From Neopusillimonas aromaticivorans (GTDB lineage: Bacteria; Pseudomonadota; Gammaproteobacteria; Burkholderiales; Burkholderiaceae_B), in the NCBI RefSeq assembly GCF_030344915.1, contig NZ_CP128233.1:2480001-2544000 (forward strand): a stretch of 64,000 nucleotides of DNA, written 5' to 3'. Numbering within the stretch: position 1 is the stretch's first letter; every line of letters starts with the position of its first letter. The notes beneath the pieces are model-generated. The model searched no databases. It was not told where the DNA came from and saw only the letters and a program-made list of their open reading frames with translations. Positions 57,647 to 64,000 of this stretch are shown piece after piece. Made by a program: the position numbers and the translations under genes.

Positions 57647-58393
57647 ATGACACAACGTCGCACAGCATTGGTAACGGGTGGTTTGGGAAGTTTGGGAGAG
57701 GCAACCGCGAAAGCGTTGCACGATGCCGGCCATAACGTGCTGGTTACCTATTTTCCCGGTCACGAAGACCCGCAATCCTGGTTGTCGCGTACGGCGTCCG
57801 AGGGGTATGCCTTCAAGGCGTATCCGGTTGACGTTGCCGATTTTGATTCATGTCAGCAGTGTGCTGAACAGGTGTTTGCCGATGGTCACCAGGTGGATAT
57901 TCTGGTGAACAACGCCGGTATTACGCGTGATGCGTCATTGGCCAAACTGGATAAAGACAATTGGGATGCCGTCTTGCGCACCAATCTTGATTCCGTCTTC
58001 AACATGACCAAATCGTTCTATGGCCCGATGGTGCAACGTGGATGGGGGCGCATCATCAGCATCTCGTCAGTCAATGGCAGCAAGGGTGCGTTTGGTCAAA
58101 CCAACTATTCGGCGGCCAAAGCCGGTATCTACGGCTTTACCAAGGCACTGGCCCTGGAAACGGCTCGTAAAGGCGTGACCGTCAACTCGGTGTCACCGGG
58201 CTACCTGGATACTCCGATGGTTCGGCTTGTTCCCGAAGATGTGCTCAAGAACCAGGTAATTCCTCAAATTCCCATGGGGCGTCTGGGGCAGCCGTCCGAA
58301 ATCGCCGCCTTGGTCACCTTTATCGCCAGTGAGGCTGCCGGCTTCATGACCGGTGAAAACGTCGCCATGAACGGCGGCCAGCACATGTATTGA
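57647..58393 (+). CDS. phaB: Acetoacetyl-CoA reductase (PhaB-type SDR)
   Basis: NADPH-dependent reduction of acetoacetyl-CoA to 3-hydroxybutyryl-CoA for polyhydroxyalkanoate synthesis. 248 residues, intact: TALVTGGLGSLGEATAKAL (cofactor loop), DILVNNAGITRDASLAKLDK, IISISSVNGSKGAFGQTNYS and YSAAKAG (catalytic Ser, Tyr, Lys), VTVNSVSPGYLDTPMVRLVP. The SVNGxKGxFGQTNYS stretch is PhaB-like rather than FabG. Followed closely by pta. Confidence 0.88.
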   Translation: MTQRRTALVTGGLGSLGEATAKALHDAGHNVLVTYFPGHEDPQSWLSRTASEGYAFKAYPVDVADFDSCQQCAEQVFADGHQVDILVNNAGITRDASLAKLDKDNWDAVLRTNLDSVFNMTKSFYGPMVQRGWGRIISISSVNGSKGAFGQTNYSAAKAGIYGFTKALALETARKGVTVNSVSPGYLDTPMVRLVPEDVLKNQVIPQIPMGRLGQPSEIAALVTFIASEAAGFMTGENVAMNGGQHMY

Positions 58394-58404
58394 TCGGGGA
58401 AAAC

Positions 58405-59341
58405 ATGTCTAAATCTGTTCGATACGATACCTTCATTCAGCAGGCCCAGGAAAGCGGGCGGCGTATTTGTGCGGTTGCGCATCCGTGTGATGAAACATCG
58501 CTTGGGGCAGCCATCGAGGCCGGCGAGCTGGGGTTGTTCGTGCCATTGCTGGTTGGTCCTGCCCAGCGTATTCATGATCTGGCCCGCCAGCATGGCTTCA
58601 AGCTTGATGGCCTTGAAATTATTGATACCCCGCACAGCCATGCGTCGGCCGAGCTGGCTGTCGAGGCGGTCCAGTCAGGGCGGGCCACGTTGCTCATGAA
58701 GGGCAGCTTGCATACCGATGAGTTGCTGCACGCGGTTCTGGCGCACAAGGGTGGGCTACGCACCGGGCGTCGTTTGAGTCATGTGTTCATCATGGACGTG
58801 CCGAACCATGATGACCTGCTGTTTATTACCGACGCCGCCATCAATATTTTGCCCGACCTTGAAACCAAGGCCGATATCGTGCGCAACGCCATCGACATCC
58901 ACCACGCCCTGGGTCTGGGTACGCCGCGCGTGGCGATATTGTCGGCAGTTGAGCAAATTACGGCCAAGATACCCAGTACGCTGGATGCCGCGGCACTGTG
59001 CAAGATGGCTGATCGTGGCCAGATACAAGGGGGTGCTCGACGGTCCTCTGGCGCTTGATAATGCCATCAGCCCGGAAGCTGCGGCCATGAAAGGCATTGT
59101 TTCACCCGTTGCCGGTCATGCGCAGATTCTTGTTGTTCCCGATCTGGAAGCCGGCAATATGCTGGCCAAAAACCTGTCATTTCTGGCGGGAGCCAGTGCT
59201 GCAGGCGTGGTCATGGGGGCTAAAGTACCCATCATCCTTACCAGTCGCGCCGATTCAGCCGAAACCCGATTGGCGTCTTGCGCGGTGGGTGTTCTGGTGG
59301 CTCGCTGGCGGGAAGAGCTTTTGGTGAAGGGGGCGGCATGA
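58405..59341 (+). CDS. pta: Phosphate acetyltransferase of the short PTA/PTB type, one apparent frameshift
   Basis: Converts acetyl-CoA and phosphate to acetyl phosphate (or another acyl-CoA). About 311 residues: RICAVAHPCDETSLGAAIEA, GLFVPLLVGPAQRIHDLARQ, ATLLMKGSLHTDELLHAVLA, RRLSHVFIMDVPNHDDLLFI, then after G59029-59033 is lengthened by one, GVLDGPLALDNAISPEAAAM and PDLEAGNMLAKNLSFLAGAS. It is the compact form annotated as bifunctional enoyl-CoA hydratase/PTA, here without an extra hydratase domain. It overlaps ackA by four bases. Confidence 0.88.
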
Positions 59342-60524
59342 CCCCGTTGTTGCTGGTTATCAATGCGGGTAGCTCAAGCTTGAAGTTCCAGGTGTTCGAG
59401 CAAGACAGCCCTCGCACGATTGCCAAAGTCATGGGGGGCAGATTTCGGGCATTGGCACCGAACGTCCCCATTTCAAAGTTACTGACGATCAGCAGATCCA
59501 GCGCGTCAATCGAGCGCTGGATCCCGATCAGGTGCCTGATCCTCCATCGGCTCAGGCCATTTTGCTGAATTGGCTTGACGAGCAACTGCCGGCAAAGCCG
59601 GTTGCCGTGGGGCATCGCATTGTGCATGGCGGGCCGAATTTCTCGGGCAGTGTAGTACTGACGGACGAAATCATTGCGCAACTCGAGGCCCTGGTGCCGC
59701 TGGCACCTCTGCACCAGCCCCATAATTTGTCGCCAGTGCGCGGCATTGCCCGCCAATGGCCGGGCGTCCCGCAGGTGGCGTGCTTTGATACGGCGTTTCA
59801 TCGGCACCACTCACCTGTCTTTGAACGTTTTGCGCTGCCAGAACGCTTTTACGATCAGGGCGTGCGCCGTTACGGCTTTCACGGGTTGTCCTATCACTAC
59901 ATCGCCGATACGCTGAAACGCTATTACCCCGATCACGCCCTGGGCCGGGTGGTGGTTGCGCACCTGGGGTCGGGTGCGTCGGCGTGCGGTCTGCTGAACG
60001 GGGTCAGTATCGAGTCCACCATGGGGTTCACTGCCCTTGACGGTTTGCCCATGGGAACCCGGCCGGGCCGTCTGGATGCCGGCGTGGTGCTCTGGTTTCT
60101 CGAGCAGGGGCTGTCGCACGATGAGATCCAGCGCATTCTCTACAAAGAGTCGGGTCTTAAAGGTATTTCAGGGCTTAGTGGTGATGTGCGAGACCTGTTG
60201 CAAAGTGATTTGCCGCAGGCCCGTCTTGCGCTTGATTATTTCGCTTATCGCACGGCTGAAAGCATTGCGGGGTTGTGTGTGGCCCTGAAAGGGATCGACA
60301 CCCTGGTGTTTACCGCAGGCATTGGTGAAAACTGCCCCGAAGTTCGCGCCGCCGTCTGCGAGCATCTGGCCTGGATGGGTATTCAGCTTGACTCCGGGCA
60401 AAATGCGCGCAATGCCTCGGTAGTGTCTGCCCCGGAAAGTGCTGCTACGGTACTGGTGATACCCACCAATGAAGAGCTTGTGATTGCCGTTGAAACTATC
60501 AAGAAAATCCATACCGGGTCCTGA
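59338..60524 (+). CDS. ackA: Acetate kinase, one apparent frameshift
   Basis: Interconverts acetyl phosphate and acetate with ATP. MTPLLLVINAGSSSLKFQVF (P-loop-like start), then after adding one G to 59433-59438: QISGIGTERPHFKVTDDQQI, VAVGHRIVHGGPNFSGSVVL, LAPLHQPHNLSPVRGIARQW, FDTAFHRHHSP, YGFHGLSYHYIADTLKRYYP, VAHLGSGASACGLLNGVSIE, TMGFTALDGLPMGTRPGRLD, VFTAGIGENCPEVRAAVCEH. The length of about 395 residues is normal. Third gene of phaB-pta-ackA. Confidence 0.92.
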
Positions 60525-60842
60525 TGCTGTCAAATTCGTGACATGGTTTTTGATTGCACGGGTATTCTCGGAAGCCCTCATTGCCTTGTTGCGATTTTCT
60601 TCTGTATCTTGCTGTAGATGGCTTGCATCTCTGTTCCGCGCATGCCGGCGACTGTTGCCGTCACACCACGGGTTCTGGCCAACCAGGGGTGTGGCTTACT
60701 GTCGCGGGGCGTTGTGGTCATGGGTGCGGGTTGGAGAAAAGGTTGGGGCACTCTTTGGGCGGGCGTCAATCGTTCCGAAAGGATCCGCACGGATCCTTTC
60801 CGGGTTCTGCCGTATTGAATTAACGACGCTCCATGACCATGA
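60525..60842 (+). other. Intergenic region with one perfect hairpin
   Basis: No gene is supported; short open frames in both directions lack similarity and codon character. The notable element is GAAAGGATCCG-CA-CGGATCCTTTC (60777-60800), an 11-bp perfect stem with a two-base loop. It could end ackA transcription weakly (no T tract) or act as an operator for the downstream kinase gene. Confidence 0.45.
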
Positions 60843-63488
60843 ATGTTTATGTCTCAAAGTAATTCAACCGATCCTGCTGCATTTTCTACCCTGGAAAAGG
60901 GGCACGTCGCCGTAGTCATTGCGGCATTTCTGGCCATTTTTTTGTCGATGTGTCCACCAGCCTGGGTTTGGCGGCCGGCGCCTTGTACGCGCCGGTCGTG
61001 CTGTATTCGTCGTTGCTTCAACGTCCCCAGTTCACGACATGGCTCGGGGCACTGGCACTGCTGGCCATTGGTATCGGGTTTATCCTCTCTGATCCGGCAC
61101 CGGGCGGCTTCCCCATCCTGTATGTCTGGATCAACCGGCTGGTTTCTGCGGCGGTGGTTGGCATTACCACCTGGCTGGTCATTGACCGGACTCAGGCTGC
61201 ATTGCAGTTGCAGGCCGGCAACCAGCGTTTGCGGCTGATCAGTCGTGAGCTGACCGAGCAGCAACAGTTGCTCGAAGCGGCCAGTGCGGTGGGTGGCCTG
61301 GGTGGTTGGTCGTTTGACCTGGTATCAGGGCAGGTAGCCTGGTCTGATGACGTTGCTGAAATGCATGGCGCACCCCTTGGATATTCCCCCGAAAGCATTG
61401 ATGACGCCTTGGATTTCTTTGTTGAAGGTGACCGCACTTACGTCAAAACAGCATTTCATACGGCGCGTGTCGAGGGCCGACCCGTCGAGGTTGATGCCCA
61501 GATCAATACCCTGGACGGGCGTCGTGTGTGGGTCAGGGCCGTGGGCAAGCCGGTGCTTAATGCTGACGGGCGCGTCATTCGCATTGAGGGGGCCTTGCAA
61601 GATATTACAGCCCGAAAAATGGCAGATCAGGTGGTGCGGGTTAGTTTGCAACGTTTCCAGCAGCTGGCAGAATCCATGCCCATTATTGTCTGGACGGCAA
61701 CCCCTGATGGGCGCGTCGATTATGTGACCCCCTGTTCTTCGATTATGCGGGCATACCCGGGCGCTCAATGGGTGTTGATCAATGGATCAATTTTGTCCAT
61801 ACCGACGATAAAGAAAGGGTGATGGCAGTTTGGTCCCGCTGCCTGGCGTCGGGCGAGCGGTATGAGGTTGAGTTGCGCCTGCGTCGGGGGATGGCATTTA
61901 TCGCTGGCATCTGGCCCGTGCGCAGCAGGTCAATGAGGCCTCTGGAACCAAATGGTTTGGTTCATTGACCGATGTGCACGACCAGAAAGAATCATTGCAA
62001 AACATTTCGCGTTTGGCCGAACGCCTTACCGCCACACTCGAGCGTATCACTGATGCGTTTTACACCCTTGATGCCAACTGGAACTTCACTTACCTCAATC
62101 GCCAGGCTGAACGCCTGCTGCGACGCCAGCGCGACGATCTGTTGGGCAAATGCGTCTGGGTCGAATTTGCCCCGACATTGGGCACCTTGATTGAAACCGA
62201 ATACCGTCGGGCCATGGCCGAACAGCAGTCGGTGGTGTTCGAGCAGTTCTATGCGCCGCTTGAGGTCTGGTTCGAGGTTCACGCCTACCCATCTCCCGAA
62301 GGGCTCACGGTCTTTTTTCAGGACATTTCAGCCCGTCGGGCCGCACAAGCGCAGGTTCGGCTGTTGCAGCTGGCCATTTCACGCCTGACCGATATCGTCA
62401 TCATTACGGAAGCCGAGCCCTTGTCCGAACCTGGACCGCGCATTGTTTTTGTCAATGATGCGTTCGTGACCCGGCTGGGGTATGCGCGTGACGAAGTGAT
62501 CGGTCGCAGTCCCCGATTCCTGCAGGGCCCGGGTACCCAGCGGCGTGAGCTTGACCGGGTTCGTGCCGCTTTGGTAAAGCGCGAACCCGTGCGTGTCGAG
62601 CTGCTCAATTACACCAAGGCGGGCGATGAAATCTGGTTTGAAGTTGATATTGTTCCGGTGGTCGACGATACCGGTTGCTGTACGCATTTTGTAGCGGTAG
62701 AGCGTGACATCAATGCGCGCAAGTTGCTGGAAGCGCGTTTGCGCCAGATTCAGCGCATGGACGCCATTGGTCAGTTGACCAGTGGCGTGGCGCATGATTT
62801 CAATAACCTGCTTACGGTGATCCTTGGCAATGCCGAGGTTCTCGCCGAGTCACTGCAGTCTCAGCCGGCGCTGCTGGCACCTGCCCGCAGCATTGCCAAT
62901 GCCGGGCAGCAAGGGGCCGAGTTAACGCGGCGGCTGCTGGCCTTTGCACGTCAGCAGCCGCTGGACCCGCAGCCGGTCAATGCCAATCAGGTGATTGACG
63001 GCATGCGGCCATTGCTGGGCCGTGCCTTGGGTGAGCACGTTACCTTGCGCATCAAGGCTGCCGATGGGTTGTGGCACGCGATGGCCGATGTTTTCCAGCT
63101 TGAAGATGCTATTTTGAATCTTGCGCTCAATGCACGCGATGCCATGCCCGATGGCGGGGCACTTACCCTTGAAACAGGAAACATCTGGTTCAGCGACGAA
63201 TTTGTGCGGGGTCAGCCAGATTTGTCGCCCGGCGATTACGTCATGATCGCGGTTTCTGACGAGGGGTTAGGTATTCCCGGTCATATTCGCGATCGCATTT
63301 TTGAACCGTTCTTCACCACCAAAACGGGTGGTCAGGGTACGGGTCTGGGCTTGCCGATGGTTTACGGCTTTACAAAGCAGTCGGGTGGGCATATTGACAT
63401 CGACTCGACACCGGGCAAAGGGACAACCATAAAATTGTTTTTGCCCCGGGTTGTTTCTCCGGCAGACACATCATTGCCAAATAAATAG
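60843..63488 (+). CDS. Membrane multi-PAS sensor histidine kinase, several apparent frameshifts
   Basis: Repaired order: membrane region (VAVVIAAFLAIFFVDVSTSL, APVVLYSSLL, WLGALALLAIGIGFIL, LVSAAVVGITTWLVI), coiled linker, PAS (GGWSFDLVSGQVAWSDDVAE), PAS (ESMPIIVWTATPDGRVDYVT), PAS (ERITDAFYTLDANWNFTYLN), LOV-like PAS (GRSPRFLQGPGTQRRELDRV), HisKA (LTSGVAHDFNNLLTVILGNA), HATPase (NLALNARDAMPDGGAL, GTGLGLPMVYGF). No receiver is fused. Frames break near T60937-60943 and around 61735, 61880 and 61960. The LOV cysteine is absent. The partner is probably the following response regulator. Signal unknown. Confidence 0.85.
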
Positions 63489-63505
63489 AACAAGGGGTAA
63501 TTTCT

Positions 63506-64000
63506 GTGGCACAGCGGCGTTTGCTGATTCTTGATGACGACCCGGGCGTAGGCCAGACGATAGAGCTTATCGCGCGTACGGCGGGCCTTGAGACGCGTTT
63601 CACATCATCCCCCGTGCAGTTTTTCGAATGGCTCGATCAGTGGTTGCCCGACCATATTGCCATTGACCTGGTCATGCCGGAAATGGATGGTGTCAAGGTC
63701 CTGGCTCAACTGGCACGGCGCAGCTGTCGGGCTCGCATTATCGTAACCAGCGGTGTTGACGGGCGCGTACTCGATGCCGCTGGCCGATCAGCGTCCGAAC
63801 GCGGTCTTGACATCGTGGGTGTCTTGCCCAAGCCCTTTATGCCGTCAACCTTGCGGCGCATGTTTGCCCCCGAGGTACCCGGCGGGGCTTCCGGCGTTGG
63901 TGCAGGGGGCGTATCGGCCACAGAAGCGGTTGCCCCGTCGTCGTTTGCTTCGCCCGGCGTTGCAAAACGGTTTTTGGTCACACCAGCCGATATTTGCAAA
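63506..64000 (+). CDS. Response regulator, 3' end beyond window (possibly with EAL output)
   Basis: GTG start 17 bp after the kinase, AAGGGG before it. RRLLILDDDPGVGQTIELIA (acidic pocket), DHIAIDLVMPEMDGVKVLAQ (phospho-Asp), RIIVTSGVDGRVLDA (Thr/Ser), VLPKPFMPSTLRRMF (Lys). After a Gly/Ala-rich linker the window ends in KRFLVTPADICK, similar to the beginning of EAL-domain proteins, so a cyclic-di-GMP phosphodiesterase output is plausible but not proved. Intact over the visible 165 codons. Confidence 0.85.
   Translation, partial: MAQRRLLILDDDPGVGQTIELIARTAGLETRFTSSPVQFFEWLDQWLPDHIAIDLVMPEMDGVKVLAQLARRSCRARIIVTSGVDGRVLDAAGRSASERGLDIVGVLPKPFMPSTLRRMFAPEVPGGASGVGAGGVSATEAVAPSSFASPGVAKRFLVTPADICK

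Noticed and set aside
60618..60818. 66-codon open frame after ackA
   Set aside because: It runs through the perfect hairpin and has no similarity, ribosome site or conserved composition.
342..63488. Programmed ribosomal frameshifting or genome-wide pseudogenisation
   Set aside because: No slippery heptamers with downstream structures recur, and unrelated essential genes are hit at different short runs, always with a base apparently missing. Error is simpler.
1..64000. CRISPR arrays, tRNA or rRNA genes
   Set aside because: No regularly spaced repeats and no cloverleaf or rRNA signature were seen on either strand.

Overview
The window is a chromosomal segment of a betaproteobacterium of the order Burkholderiales, most likely family Alcaligenaceae (the Bordetella/Advenella/Pusillimonas side). 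This rests on the protein families and on gene neighbourhoods: holC-pepA divergent from lptF, leuS-lptE-holA-proA-hemJ, pyrG-kdsA-eno-ftsB, slpA-ispH, phaB-pta-ackA, scoAB, and a CysB-type regulator. GC content looks moderate (high 50s per cent, by eye). No species call is made.

Layout. 1-4.1 kb is core: holC (cut by the window edge), pepA, lptF, cysB. 4.1-14.8 kb is accessory and rearranged. It holds a Fur box and a broken DUF2325 gene, an IS5-family insertion sequence, a 7.4-12.5 kb island of toxin-antitoxin (TA) modules and fragments, an IS1380 remnant, and pieces of a large surface protein and of an OGT-type glycosyltransferase joined back to back. The TA island contains a lone HigA, a HigB tail, YafQ pieces in three copies, a HigA/GraA-type tail, MazEF, a DUF4160/DUF2442-HTH pair, HigBA and RES-Xre. 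14.8-25 kb is metabolic core: NlpC lipoprotein, HbpS-like protein, Atg22-like MFS permease, acetyl-CoA synthetase, ETF-ubiquinone oxidoreductase, thioesterase, scoAB and aminopeptidase P. A group II intron with an HNH-type maturase lies at about 25.6-27.96 kb, directly in front of pyrG.

28-38.8 kb carries pyrG-kdsA-(beta-CASP hydrolase)-eno-ftsB, a TadE-like protein, hslO, a gamma-carbonic anhydrase, a decayed acyl-CoA ligase and an RDD protein. 38.9-46.6 kb is a tight minus-strand run leuS-lptE-holA-proA-hemJ-rlmL-like, preceded by rpmB-rpmG. 47.3-53.6 kb holds a Bcr/CflA exporter, cfa, a MATE pump, a GT39 glycosyltransferase and rpmE2. 53.7-60.5 kb holds radC, slpA-ispH-ydgA-like, and phaB-pta-ackA, which links acetyl-CoA to polyhydroxybutyrate and acetate. 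The window ends in a multi-PAS sensor kinase and a response regulator.

More than 20 genes, several of them normally essential (pyrG, leuS, holA, lptF), are broken by single-base frameshifts. Most lie in short homopolymers and nearly all are repaired by adding one base. This is far more likely a sequencing or assembly error signature than biology, so these genes are annotated as intact loci with apparent frameshifts. The rearranged fragments of 4-14.8 kb are different: they are true truncations with novel junctions. No wholly new system can be demonstrated from the sequence alone. The best candidates for undescribed biology are the DUF4160/DUF2442-HTH pair, the unrecognised gene at 6710, and the recombining TA cluster.
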